Source: an uncultured Campylobacter sp. (lineage in GTDB: Bacteria > Campylobacterota > Campylobacteria > Campylobacterales > Campylobacteraceae). From it: 64,000 nt of DNA. The notes beneath the pieces were generated by a model that saw only the letters and a program-made list of their open reading frames with translations, did no database searches and was not told where the DNA came from. The stretch spans positions 124,001 to 188,000 of the forward strand of contig NZ_CALHVM010000056.1 in assembly GCF_938039205.1 (NCBI RefSeq). The letters run 5' to 3'. A program made the translations under genes and the position numbers. Positions 28,256 through 36,206 of the stretch are shown piece by piece (the first letter of the stretch is position 1; each line of letters begins with the position of its first letter).

Positions 28256-28452
28256 GCCGTCTGCATAGGGGCGGTTTTGACCGCGCTTTTTATAAAATTC
28301 TCGATGCTAGCCCTAGGATAAACTACCGTTTTCTTTCCTAACTTGAGCTTCTCGATATATCCTTCTTTGACGTAGCGCCAAAGCGTAGCGTCGCAAACTC
28401 CGCCTAGCATCTCTTTTGCTTCTTTGGTGGTGATGTATTCTTGTCCTATCAT
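28252..28452 (-). CDS. AlpA/MerR-like DNA-binding protein, possible excisionase
   Basis: A 66-aa winged-helix protein (YITTKEAKEMLGG, ATLWRYVKEGYIEKLKLG, YPRASIENFI) of the AlpA/excisionase helix-turn-helix group. In P4-type islands such proteins promote integrase expression or excision. Its position at the end of the leftward operon, next to int, supports an excision role, which is inferred. Confidence 0.75.
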   Translation of the reverse strand: MIGQEYITTKEAKEMLGGVCDATLWRYVKEGYIEKLKLGKKTVVYPRASIENFIKSAVKTAPMQTA

Positions 28453-28901
28453 TTCGTGTCCTTCGCTCTAAACCCAAGCACATAAAGCGGGGCGATTTCT
28501 ACGCTCTGGCCGACAAATGCCTGCGCCTGCGCTCTCGTCATCCTTGTTTGGCTGATATGCCAGCCGTCGGACATCTTGAATTCCCAATACCAAAGCACGT
28601 CGTCAAAATAAACATAGTTATTTACATCTTTATCGCCTCTTTCTTTTATGTATGAGCTCTGATAAAAATCGTTTTTCGGGTGCAGTGGTTCAGCTTCGCT
28701 TGTCTTCCAAATCATTAAATCAAAATCAGTATCCTTGAATTTCGGCTTTTTAGGCTTCACTCGGTAGCTATTTAAATCCCACGCCCATTGCGGGGTATCG
28801 GTTACATCAAACCAAATATCGGGGCGATCAAGATCGCAAAACTCTATCGCTTCGCCCCTTGTGTGGGCTTGCATTACTTCGATCATTTCGTCTGTATTCA
28901 T
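28449..28901 (-). CDS. Phage protein of unknown function
   Basis: A 150-aa soluble protein, rich in Trp and Asp. The N-terminal part (MIEVMQAHTRGEAIEFCD, then WDLNSYRVKPKKPKF) resembles a short domain found in phage early proteins. No catalytic motif is evident. It overlaps both neighbours by 4 nt (ATGA), so translation is coupled along this leftward operon. Confidence 0.7.
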   Translation of the reverse strand: MNTDEMIEVMQAHTRGEAIEFCDLDRPDIWFDVTDTPQWAWDLNSYRVKPKKPKFKDTDFDLMIWKTSEAEPLHPKNDFYQSSYIKERGDKDVNNYVYFDDVLWYWEFKMSDGWHISQTRMTRAQAQAFVGQSVEIAPLYVLGFRAKDTK

Positions 28902-29077
28902 CGTCTTATCCTTTCAATTATTTCTTTTATTTCTTTTACGTCCTCTATCCAGGACTTGTACGGCTCTCTGTTTGCCCCGTGCGCCAAATCTATCTTTAGC
29001 TTTAGCGCGTCGAGCCGCTTTTCAAGAGTAGCTAATTCCTCGATTATTGCTCGCAAATCTTGCACTATTTTGTTCAT
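28898..29077 (-). CDS. Small coiled-coil early protein
   Basis: A 59-aa frame starting ATG at 29077 (MNKIVQDLRAIIEELATLEK) and ending TGA at 28898, predicted helical throughout. It overlaps the stop of the YopX gene and the start of the following gene by 4 nt each. That makes it a natural member of the tightly packed operon despite its size. Confidence 0.7.
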   Translation of the reverse strand: MNKIVQDLRAIIEELATLEKRLDALKLKIDLAHGANREPYKSWIEDVKEIKEIIERIRR

Positions 29078-29487
29078 TGCAAAAGCTCGGTATTTTCGTA
29101 GATATTGCCTATAACTTCTACTGTATTGTTTTTAAGTTTGTTATACACGCCTACATAGCAGACATATTTCTCACCAGGTGCACGTTCTGAGTCTTTGCCA
29201 TACCCAATTCCGAGAAATCTTGCATCTTCATCTTCCCAATTCACTCTAAAAGAATGTTCGTTGTAACCTGGCCCTGGCCTAAAAAGGTCCCCCTCGTAAA
29301 TCTCAACGCCGTTTTTATCTTTCAAGCCGGTGTATTGCATAAGCTCGACATCTTCAAAAGAGCACTCGAAATCAATCTCCGTCTCCTCATCCCATAGCCC
29401 TAATTCATTGTTTGCAAAGTCAAGATATAAAACTTCGTATATCCTTTTATCTGCTTTATAATAAGCTTTAAATTTAATCTCTCTCAT
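29074..29487 (-). CDS. YopX family phage protein
   Basis: A 137-aa protein with the YopX pattern: MREIKFKAYYKADKRIYEV at the start, LMQYTGLKDKNGVEIYEGDL in the middle and NTVEVIGNIYENTELL at the end. YopX domains are small beta-folds common in phage early regions. Their function is unknown. Confidence 0.88.
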   Translation of the reverse strand: MREIKFKAYYKADKRIYEVLYLDFANNELGLWDEETEIDFECSFEDVELMQYTGLKDKNGVEIYEGDLFRPGPGYNEHSFRVNWEDEDARFLGIGYGKDSERAPGEKYVCYVGVYNKLKNNTVEVIGNIYENTELLQ

Positions 29488-29725
29488 TGTTTTTGCCTTT
29501 TAATTTTTTGTATGCCTCAAGTAGCCTTTCTCGCTCTTCTTGTTTGAGGTAAAAGCAATTATAAAGCGAAAAATTTATCCAAGTTGGCTGGGTGTCAAAT
29601 CTTAAAAGCAACGTGTTTAAATCTTGTAGTTTTCTATAATCACTTTTTAGAAATTTCCAATCGTGGCCTAAAAACCACTCCAAAAGCTCTACTAGCTTCT
29701 CTTTATCAGTTTTTCGCCAAAACAT
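29474..29725 (-). CDS. Small early phage protein, unknown
   Basis: An 83-aa basic, aromatic protein (FWRKTDKEKLVELLEWFLGH; FSLYNCFYLKQEERERLLEA). It overlaps the YopX gene by 14 nt. No family was recognised; the coupling supports it being real. Confidence 0.65.
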   Translation of the reverse strand: MFWRKTDKEKLVELLEWFLGHDWKFLKSDYRKLQDLNTLLLRFDTQPTWINFSLYNCFYLKQEERERLLEAYKKLKGKNNERD

Positions 29726-29736
29726 ATTTGCGCCCT

Positions 29737-30189
29737 TTAAATATTCTCAATGTAAAAATACGCCAGGCGTTGGCTATCCTCCGCCTCTTTGCGATACTTC
29801 GTGTCGTAGCTTTTGTTTGCTATGTATGCTATTTTGTCCTTATTGAGCGCGTAAAACTCGGCTAGTATCGGAGCTAGCTTTTGCCCTTTGCGCTCGTTCG
29901 GCGCGAAACGCAGATAAAGCAGATCGCAGGCTAGCTGTGGGGCTGTCGTGCCGAAGTTTTCTTTTCTAACGGCGGCTTTGTTGCTAAGCGCATCAGTTTG
30001 TATGTCGATACGTTTCTTGTATTCGTAGTAGTACTCAACGATAGGAAACATCGCCGCTAAAAGCTCGTCGATAAATTTACTCGCCTTTTTGTTTATGAAT
30101 AGCCCTAATTCCTGCGAGCTATCCCTTTTTAGATAGCTGTATGCCATAACAAAAATAGCCGCGTCTTTTAGTTCCGCCGTGGTCATCAC
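29737..30189 (-). CDS. Early phage protein, unknown
   Basis: A 150-aa mostly helical protein (TTAELKDAAIFVMAYSYLKR; LAPILAEFYALNKDKIAYIA). No catalytic signature or family was recognised. It sits between the small early genes and the deoxyribosyltransferase-like gene in the same leftward operon. Confidence 0.68.
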   Translation of the reverse strand: MMTTAELKDAAIFVMAYSYLKRDSSQELGLFINKKASKFIDELLAAMFPIVEYYYEYKKRIDIQTDALSNKAAVRKENFGTTAPQLACDLLYLRFAPNERKGQKLAPILAEFYALNKDKIAYIANKSYDTKYRKEAEDSQRLAYFYIENI

Positions 30190-30195
30190 TTCATC

Positions 30196-30567
30196 CTATA
30201 TCTCAATCGCCCCAAATAGCGCGCCAGGGTCGTAAATCACATAGCCGTTTAGCAAAGCGTGATTCATCTCCATCAAAATACCTTTTGAATCTTGTATGAT
30301 GTCGGGGTCGCAGGTTTTCTGGCTAGGCACAAATATCGCGCCGCAAGAATCAAGCTGCTTTAGGCAAATTTTCATAACTTCGTCATAGTCTAGGTTTCTA
30401 TATCGCGCATTGTTTAGTACCGGGCTAAATAGCTCGTATTTCTCGTCACCGTTAAAAAACTCGTTGGCTTCGGCTAGAGCTTTGATCGCTACTTCGCGCG
30501 CTGTTTTTTTATCGTCGCCGAATACCGAATATGGGCTACAAATGTAAATTTTAATAACGCCTCTCAT
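30196..30567 (-). CDS. Nucleoside 2-deoxyribosyltransferase-like (DUF4406-type) protein
   Basis: A 123-aa protein with the start of a Rossmann-like fold (KIYICSPYSVFGDDKKTARE) and later GAIFVPSQKT and GILMEMNHALLNGYVIY. This is the layout of phage DUF4406/deoxyribosyltransferase-like proteins that may act on nucleotides. The Glu in ILMEMNHAL is a candidate catalytic residue. Activity is inferred. Confidence 0.65.
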   Translation of the reverse strand: MRGVIKIYICSPYSVFGDDKKTAREVAIKALAEANEFFNGDEKYELFSPVLNNARYRNLDYDEVMKICLKQLDSCGAIFVPSQKTCDPDIIQDSKGILMEMNHALLNGYVIYDPGALFGAIEI

Positions 30568-30833
30568 GCAAAATCCCTATGATAAATTGTAATGGCGTTG
30601 ATAAGAGTTGCTGCCGTTTCGTCGCTAAGTTGGCAAGCTATCATTTTAAGAGCGTCTTCACTAAAGTTGTTTATCTTATCGCCGATACTCTCTGCAAAAT
30701 CATCCATATCCTGGTCAGCAATAAAATTTATAATATCGTCCACATCCACCTTTTTTAATACTTCTTGTGCACCACAGTCGTCTATAATATCGTCTATATC
30801 GACTTCTACGCCTATCTCTTTGATTACAGTCAT
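30564..30833 (-). CDS. Small acidic early protein
   Basis: An 89-aa acidic helical protein from the ATG at 30833, which has a GAGGAG box 7 nt upstream. A frame extended by 15 residues is less likely. It is rich in Asp and Ile (VEVDIDDIIDDCGAQEVLKK). It overlaps the next gene by 4 nt. No family recognised; DNA mimicry or partner binding would be speculation. Confidence 0.65.
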   Translation of the reverse strand: MTVIKEIGVEVDIDDIIDDCGAQEVLKKVDVDDIINFIADQDMDDFAESIGDKINNFSEDALKMIACQLSDETAATLINAITIYHRDFA

Positions 30834-30837
30834 CTTC

Positions 30838-31038
30838 TTACTCCTCAAATAAGCTTCGTTCTTTTGGCGCCGCGGCATCCATGAATATCTCGTCGCCGTC
30901 CTCGATGGCGCGCTCCATAGACATCTCTTTTTTTGGATCCAGCATAAATTTAACCCTCTTTGCCGCTAAGTCCAGCATCAAAACATCGTAAACGAGTTTT
31001 TGGCCGCTAGGGCGTATCTTTAAAATAGGTAAAACCAT
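30838..31038 (-). CDS. Small early protein, unknown
   Basis: A 66-aa protein from the ATG at 31038, preceded by AAAAAGGAGAAAAAG. The in-frame ATG 12 codons earlier lies within the preceding small gene. No domain recognised; mixed charged composition ending in KERSLFEE. Confidence 0.65.
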   Translation of the reverse strand: MVLPILKIRPSGQKLVYDVLMLDLAAKRVKFMLDPKKEMSMERAIEDGDEIFMDAAAPKERSLFEE

Positions 31039-31051
31039 CTTTTTCTCCTTT

Positions 31052-31225
31052 TTAGCCAATAAAATATATTCCAAAAAGGCACAATAGCACTAATGCCCAA
31101 TCCCTTGCAAAGGTTAGTTTTAGTCCTGCAAGCCTAATTATCTCTGAATTTCTGAATTGCCCAATTATTCTTAGGACAAAAAATACGACTGTGACCCATA
31201 AAAGCACTTTTAAAACAATGCTCAT
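31052..31225 (-). CDS. Small two-TM membrane protein
   Basis: A 57-aa frame from ATG 31225 (AAGGAGAAGAT before it) to TAA 31052. It has two hydrophobic segments, VLKVLLWVTVVFFVLRIIG and WALVLLCLFGIYFIG, joined by a short basic loop. It fits the operon spacing exactly. An early inner-membrane role is inferred. Confidence 0.65.
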   Translation of the reverse strand: MSIVLKVLLWVTVVFFVLRIIGQFRNSEIIRLAGLKLTFARDWALVLLCLFGIYFIG

Positions 31226-31235
31226 ATCTTCTCCT

Positions 31236-31406
31236 TTATAAATTTGCTAAATTTTGACATATCGCTAAAACTAAAACCAACCCCAAGGCCGCTAAAAACC
31301 TTTTAGCCCCACGGATAAACAAAACGCGCCCCAAAGACGGAGGGCTGCCCAGAGCGCGGCGCGGCACGCCAGCGGCGTCGTAAATTCTAATCGCTACTTT
31401 TTTCAT
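31236..31406 (-). CDS. Possible small membrane protein
   Basis: A 56-aa frame from ATG 31406, overlapping the end of the HTH gene. It has a basic front (KKVAIRIYDAAGVPRRALG) and one hydrophobic helix (FLAALGLVLVLAICQNLANL). AGAGG lies 6 nt before the start. The high-GC middle is unusual for this operon, so confidence is moderate. Confidence 0.45.
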   Translation of the reverse strand: MKKVAIRIYDAAGVPRRALGSPPSLGRVLFIRGAKRFLAALGLVLVLAICQNLANL

Positions 31407-31968
31407 CTTGCACCTCTGCGTCAATGACATCATCCTCGAACTCAACCTTAATCCCATTTAAACGAGATAAAATTTGCTGAGCTGATACGGCCTCTGGTGG
31501 CATGATGGCCATGCGGTCTAGCATCTTGTCGCTTCTGCCCGCTGAAAGCGTAGAGATAAATTTTGCCCTCTCAAAGTCATCGGCGCTAACCATGCCCGTC
31601 TCTCGCTGCCTAGCTACGATACGGCGCGCCTCGCCCTCCATGATCTCGTAGCTAGCTGCTAGCAAGACGTTATTTCGCTCGATATCTACCTTGGTGTTTT
31701 TAACCACGGTTTCTAAGCTTGACTTTTGCAATAAATTTCTAGTTTGCTTGTCCTCGCTCATAGCTAGAGTAACTTTGTTTTGCAGGGCCTGCGCCCAGTT
31801 AAAATCCTTTTTCCAGCGATTTATCGAACTGCTAGAGCCTTTTAGCCCTAGCGCGTCTAACTTTGAGGCTAGCTGCTCCTCGCTGATGGGTTTATAGTCC
31901 GTTTCAAACGTCGCGCTATCAAGATATATCTCGAAGGCTTTTTGTTGCGTTTCGTTCATCTGTTTCAT
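31387..31968 (-). CDS. Helix-turn-helix protein resembling a small terminase subunit
   Basis: A 193-aa protein from ATG 31968 (AAAGGAAAATC before it). Residues about 20-50 form an HTH (PISEEQLASKLDALG, SSSSINRWKKDF), followed by long helices. This matches the layout of phage small terminase subunits, which recognise packaging sites. It could instead be a replication or regulatory DNA-binding protein, because it stands beside the putative origin and far from the large terminase. Confidence 0.5.
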   Translation of the reverse strand: MKQMNETQQKAFEIYLDSATFETDYKPISEEQLASKLDALGLKGSSSSINRWKKDFNWAQALQNKVTLAMSEDKQTRNLLQKSSLETVVKNTKVDIERNNVLLAASYEIMEGEARRIVARQRETGMVSADDFERAKFISTLSAGRSDKMLDRMAIMPPEAVSAQQILSRLNGIKVEFEDDVIDAEVQDEKSSD

Positions 31969-31989
31969 GATTTTCCTTTTTGTCTCGCG

Positions 31990-32390
31990 TGGCTCATAAT
32001 CCTCAAAAAACCGTGAGCCGCCCCAAGCCCCTAAAATACGCAATCTTATAAACTCTTTGGCTCATAAGTTTAAACAACTTGAGCCAGCAGTTAAACCCGA
32101 TTTTATCGATGTTTAATAGTTTAAGAATTCTCTTTGGCTCACCATTTTTTTTATATATAGGTTCTAAAAAAAATTTTTGAAAAACAAAAACGATTTCAAA
32201 CCGATATAGGGGCAAAAATGGCGAGATTGTGAGCCAACAGCACGCCAAGCCCCAAAAATACAGCTTTTCGTTGGCTCAAGAAAAATAAAAATCGTGAGCC
32301 AGAAGTGAGCCACCCAGATGTAAAACATCTATCAAACGCCCTAAAATAGGACGCTTTGTAGATATTTTTAGTTAAAATCATCGTGAGCCA
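31990..32390. repeat. Cluster of ten TGAGCC repeats, putative prophage replication origin
   Basis: TGAGCC (nine followed by A) occurs ten times in 401 nt of non-coding DNA. Direct copies start at 32014, 32080, 32230, 32295, 32306 and 32384. Inverted TGGCTCA copies start at 31990, 32058, 32135 and 32272. A longer imperfect hairpin (32327-32363, ATCTA...TAGAT with central CCTAAAATAGG) and an A/T-rich segment (32140-32190) lie among them. The cluster sits directly after the primase-helicase gene. Iterons plus an AT-rich segment are the usual marks of an origin. Confidence 0.7.
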
Positions 32391-32400
32391 CAAAGAAATA

Positions 32401-35319
32401 TTAGTTTTCATCGGATTTAGCTCCGCCTGCTTGATAATAGCTCATTTGATTTATTATGATTTCGCCGCCGTTTTCTATCTTTACGCTGTCAAAGTCGAGA
32501 TTGTCGCTGCTAACCCTAAAACCGAAAAAGCACCTAGGCCTTTCTCCTACGCCTGCATAATTTACCGGCATTCGTTTTTGGCCGTAAGAGCAGCCGATAC
32601 CCGCAAGCGTAAGCTCGTCGCGTAGAGCCTGGGCAAAGTTTTTTTGCGCTATAGGCTTGCCGCCTTTATCATTCATATACGCTAGATAGATTTTATAAAG
32701 CGCTACCGACGGCACGAAGTAGTTTGCGTCCGCAATGATCGCGTCTTTAACGAATGTGCGAAGCGGATTTACGCTATCTTTGTACTCTTCGAGTTCTGTT
32801 TGCATACGTTTAGAGCGGGTAAATTTGTTTTGTTTAATGAGGCGTTTTAGCCCCTCGAGTGCCATGTTGAAAATGCCGGCCAACTCATCGCTGAAGCGAT
32901 CGCTAAGGCCGCGTATCTTTTGATTATCTTTTACCTCTTTATCAAATACTATAAGCAGCATGCGCCTAAATACGCCGTTATCGATGCCGCTTTTTGGCTT
33001 TTCGTTACCGGCAAACGCAAGCTTAGGCTTTTCGCTAGGAAGTAGTGAATAAGGCTCTTCGTTTTTTGGGTTTATGGTAATCGCGTCTTTGGTGCTAACG
33101 ATAGCTTTAAGATTTGCTAATTGTCCCTTGTCGGTGCCGTTTTTGTCGATCTCTGAGCCGATATTTAATAGTTTATTTGTAAGCGCGCAAAGCTGGTGCC
33201 CTTCAAACTGTTGAAGCTGCAGGGATGAGACGTTGTCCTCGCCAAAAAAGTTTCTGATGGTATCAAGTATAACGCTCTTGCCGTTTGCGCCGCTTTTGCC
33301 GTAGAGGAACAAAAAGCTTTCAAATTCGTGGCTAGGCATAAAGCAGTAGCCGATAAACTCCATAAGCGTTTTTATGTCATCCTCGTCGCTCATTATATCG
33401 CGCAAAAATTTAGTCCACTTCGGGCATTTGGCCGAGGTATCGTAGTTAAATTTTAAGATATTCGTCGCGGCGTCTTTATAGTCGTGCTTTTCTTTAAAGG
33501 TGATGACGCCGTTTTTGCTGATAAAGATCGTACCGTTTAGCAAATTTATGACGCGGCGCGGTTCGTGTGCTTTGATCTCGTCTAAATTTAGCGACAGGCT
33601 TGTTAGATCCTCTACGATTTTATTTACGTTCTCGCGGCTTTGCTTTTTCTTATCTACGTATGCCGCAACCATCCAGTGCGTGTGGATAAATTTGGCTAGC
33701 GCATTGGTATCTATCTGCATGAAGTGGTTGCTAGCCCAGACGTGCAAATTCTTTTTATACTCGCCAAGGCGATAGCCTAGTTTTAAAAACGTTTGATTTA
33801 AACTTGCCGTCATATCTGTGATGTGCGTTTGGTGATAGTTCGTGCGCATAGTTTTGTTTATGCGGAAGGCATCGCTAAAAGCCTTTGAAAAACGCTCGAA
33901 ATTTTGCTCCTCTTGCTCAGTCAAAAGGAAACTTTGGATATAGGCTTTTTTAAATTCCTCGTATCGATCGCCCATTTTTCTTTCCAGCTCTTTTGCTGCG
34001 TTTAGCACCTCGTCGACGTATTTGTCATCGAGCTCGCCCTTGACCGGGAAAATGTTTATGAAGTTGCCTTCGATATCTTGCGCCATTATCTCGGCTTTGA
34101 TTTGGCGAAATTCTTTGACAGGCAGGTTTTGTTTAAATTTATCTAGCTTTGCCGAAAGATTCGGGAAGTATTCACATATCTCGTCAATGACGACGTTGGT
34201 CGGTTCAAAACAGCTAAAGGCAACGACGTCGAGTGGGCTAGCGTCCTGAAATTTAAAAGCGTGTTCGTAAAGATAGTCGCTAATATCGTAACCCTTTGAA
34301 AAGTTCTTGCCTATCATATAAAAGAGTACGATGCGGATACTTTTGGCCACGTCTTTTAGCTCGTAAAATTTCTTGATAGCGTTTTCGTAGCCCGCCTCAT
34401 CGTGGTCAAACCAGATAAAAACGTGCTTGTCTAGCAAAAGCTCTTTGTGTTCTTCCCAGCTTGCCGTTACGCCGCCAAGAGTCAAAGCGCATATACCAAA
34501 ACACATCAAATTTAATGCGTCTTTTTCTCCTTCGCAAATAACTACTTTATCGCCTTTGTAGTCGGTGTAAAAATTTAGCGGGAACGGGCTAGCATGTGCG
34601 CCGCTCTCGCCGATCCATTTGCCGGGCATTCGCTCGCTAGTTAGCTCGCCTTTTCCCGCATCGTAAGTAAATTTCTCTCTATATTTTACGTTCACGGGCG
34701 CGCCGTCCGCGTCTCTGATGATGATAACCAGGCTTTTGTGCTCGAAGCTATAACCGATAAGTTCGCGGCTATATGCATCAAAGATATCGCTAGGCGTCGG
34801 AAATAGAGCCAAAATTTGATCTTTGATCAAATCATAATTTTTTAGCTTATTTTCTACAAGCTGCGGAGCGGTTTTGGACAACCTAAATTTAAGCTTGGCT
34901 TCCTTGTTCGCGCGCTCGGCGGCTTCTTTTTTCATGCGAGCTTCATTTTCAGCTTTTAGCAGGGCTTGGTGCGCTTCGTAGGCCTTCTTTTCTTCTTCGG
35001 TCATCTCTTTTGCGTTTATCGCATTTGGAATGCCGAAGTGATCGCAAACCCTTTTGGCTGCTTGAAGCGGCGAAATTTGCTCTTTTAGCTCGACGAATCT
35101 CACGATATCGCCGCTAGTATTGCAAGCAAAGCACTTGAAATACGCGCCGCTAGCGTCGGAGTTAATGCCTAGGCTAGGCGTGGCATGGCCGTGATCGTGA
35201 AACGGACAAAACGCATTGCCGCCTTTAAACTCGATGTTATAAACGCTCTGGATAAAATCTTTAAAATCGTGTTTCGATACCGTTTGCTTTATTGTTTGAA
35301 AAATGCTATCGCCGCTCAT
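32401..35319 (-). CDS. Primase-helicase: zinc finger, Toprim and SF3 (P4/D5-type) helicase
   Basis: A 972-aa replication protein. A DnaG-like zinc finger is at residues 36-75 (CPFHDHGHATPSLG, CFACNTSGD). A Toprim domain follows at about residues 265-330 (VVICEGEKDALNLM, FIWFDHDEAG). A D5-N-like region precedes an SF3 helicase with Walker A YGKSGANGKSV near residue 675 and PKLAFAGNEKP, then a winged-helix-like tail. Such proteins prime and unwind at phage origins. The repeat cluster lies immediately downstream of its stop. Confidence 0.94.
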   Translation of the reverse strand: MSGDSIFQTIKQTVSKHDFKDFIQSVYNIEFKGGNAFCPFHDHGHATPSLGINSDASGAYFKCFACNTSGDIVRFVELKEQISPLQAAKRVCDHFGIPNAINAKEMTEEEKKAYEAHQALLKAENEARMKKEAAERANKEAKLKFRLSKTAPQLVENKLKNYDLIKDQILALFPTPSDIFDAYSRELIGYSFEHKSLVIIIRDADGAPVNVKYREKFTYDAGKGELTSERMPGKWIGESGAHASPFPLNFYTDYKGDKVVICEGEKDALNLMCFGICALTLGGVTASWEEHKELLLDKHVFIWFDHDEAGYENAIKKFYELKDVAKSIRIVLFYMIGKNFSKGYDISDYLYEHAFKFQDASPLDVVAFSCFEPTNVVIDEICEYFPNLSAKLDKFKQNLPVKEFRQIKAEIMAQDIEGNFINIFPVKGELDDKYVDEVLNAAKELERKMGDRYEEFKKAYIQSFLLTEQEEQNFERFSKAFSDAFRINKTMRTNYHQTHITDMTASLNQTFLKLGYRLGEYKKNLHVWASNHFMQIDTNALAKFIHTHWMVAAYVDKKKQSRENVNKIVEDLTSLSLNLDEIKAHEPRRVINLLNGTIFISKNGVITFKEKHDYKDAATNILKFNYDTSAKCPKWTKFLRDIMSDEDDIKTLMEFIGYCFMPSHEFESFLFLYGKSGANGKSVILDTIRNFFGEDNVSSLQLQQFEGHQLCALTNKLLNIGSEIDKNGTDKGQLANLKAIVSTKDAITINPKNEEPYSLLPSEKPKLAFAGNEKPKSGIDNGVFRRMLLIVFDKEVKDNQKIRGLSDRFSDELAGIFNMALEGLKRLIKQNKFTRSKRMQTELEEYKDSVNPLRTFVKDAIIADANYFVPSVALYKIYLAYMNDKGGKPIAQKNFAQALRDELTLAGIGCSYGQKRMPVNYAGVGERPRCFFGFRVSSDNLDFDSVKIENGGEIIINQMSYYQAGGAKSDEN

Positions 35320-35705
35320 TATTCCACATCCGCAAAAAGGTTATTTTCTCTAATAAATTTCTTTAAAATTTCCACGACTTCGCGTGCGAAATCGGGGTTT
35401 TTGAAACGAAAACGCCTAAAATAGAAATAGATCGTAAGCTTGCTTTTGCCGGTATGTTTGGCTACGTAGGCCGCTAGCTCGCTTTCGCTGGCGGCGCATT
35501 CAAGAGCCTTGTAATACCAATCAGCTACCTCGTCAAAGTGCGGACAAAGGTAGTTTTGCTTGACGAAGAGGGCATGCTCCAAAATCAAAAAACGATCGTG
35601 ACGGTCGTTTTTGCGGTCTAGGTAGCTTAAATTTTGTAGGTTTTTCTTGCAAGTTTCAAGAATGCTAGCGTGGTCTACGCGGACATAATCCCTCGTCGCA
35701 GTCAT
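35319..35705 (-). CDS. Early phage protein, unknown
   Basis: A 128-aa basic helical protein (HDRFLILEHALFVKQNYLCPHFDEV; KSKLTIYFYFRRFRFKNPDFA). It shares one nucleotide with the primase-helicase start, so the two are coupled. It may be a replication accessory protein; no family recognised. Confidence 0.7.
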   Translation of the reverse strand: MTATRDYVRVDHASILETCKKNLQNLSYLDRKNDRHDRFLILEHALFVKQNYLCPHFDEVADWYYKALECAASESELAAYVAKHTGKSKLTIYFYFRRFRFKNPDFAREVVEILKKFIRENNLFADVE

Positions 35706-35708
35706 AGT

Positions 35709-35819
35709 CTAGTCCTCTTTGGGCATAAACAGCCCCGTTGCGGCCAAAGCCAAAATAGCCCCTCCAGTGAAGGAGCAAACCGCGATAGCGACAATGCTAA
35801 GTGTAAGTTGCATAGTCAT
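35709..35819 (-). CDS. Very small single-TM membrane protein
   Basis: A 36-aa frame with start ATG at 35819 overlapping the Cro-like gene stop (ATGA). The middle is one membrane helix (LSIVAIAVCSFTGGAILALA) and the end is MPKED. AAAGGATAG precedes it. It ends 3 nt before the next gene. Confidence 0.6.
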   Translation of the reverse strand: MTMQLTLSIVAIAVCSFTGGAILALAATGLFMPKED

Positions 35820-36076
35820 AATCTATCCTTTTTTGTAAAAATTTCGCCTTCGCCGAATAACAACCACTTGATCGAAAAGCCATATTGATCCGCAAGCAGT
35901 ATTATCCACGATAAAGGCGGTCTGTTTTCTTTGATAATGCTCCAGTAAGAAACTCTGGTGGTGTTAAGCACTCGCTTTGCGAAGTCGTTTTTGCCGTAGT
36001 CAAGCAGCCTCCTGGCTGTATCAATACGCTGCGTAACCGCTACGATATCGCACGCCGTGTTTTGTTTTTTATCCAT
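35816..36076 (-). CDS. Cro-like helix-turn-helix regulator
   Basis: An 86-aa protein with a likely HTH around YGKNDFAKRVLNTTRVSYWSI (residues about 27-47) and GFSIKWLLFGEGEIF at the end, typical of small phage Cro/CI-type proteins. It is the first gene of the leftward early operon, divergent from the CI-like repressor across 130 nt. Cro role is inferred from position. Confidence 0.75.
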   Translation of the reverse strand: MDKKQNTACDIVAVTQRIDTARRLLDYGKNDFAKRVLNTTRVSYWSIIKENRPPLSWIILLADQYGFSIKWLLFGEGEIFTKKDRL

Positions 36077-36206
36077 TTAAAAACCCTTTTTACGCTATAA
36101 TGTTAAAGCATTTTAACGTTTTGGTTAAATAATGTTGTGATTATACCAACAATTGTTTGTAATGTCAATGGTTATACTAACAAATTTTACCTTAAAAGGA
36201 TAAAAA
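36077..36206. promoter_or_regulatory. Divergent lysogeny-switch promoter/operator region
   Basis: Two near-identical repeats TTATACYAACAA lie at 36141-36152 and 36172-36183, 31 nt apart (three helical turns). The left repeat overlaps a minus-strand TATAAT (36140-36145). The right one contains a plus-strand TATACT (36174-36179) placed to start the repressor transcript. GTTAAAGCATTTTAAC (36102-36117) is a further imperfect palindrome. Confidence 0.6.
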
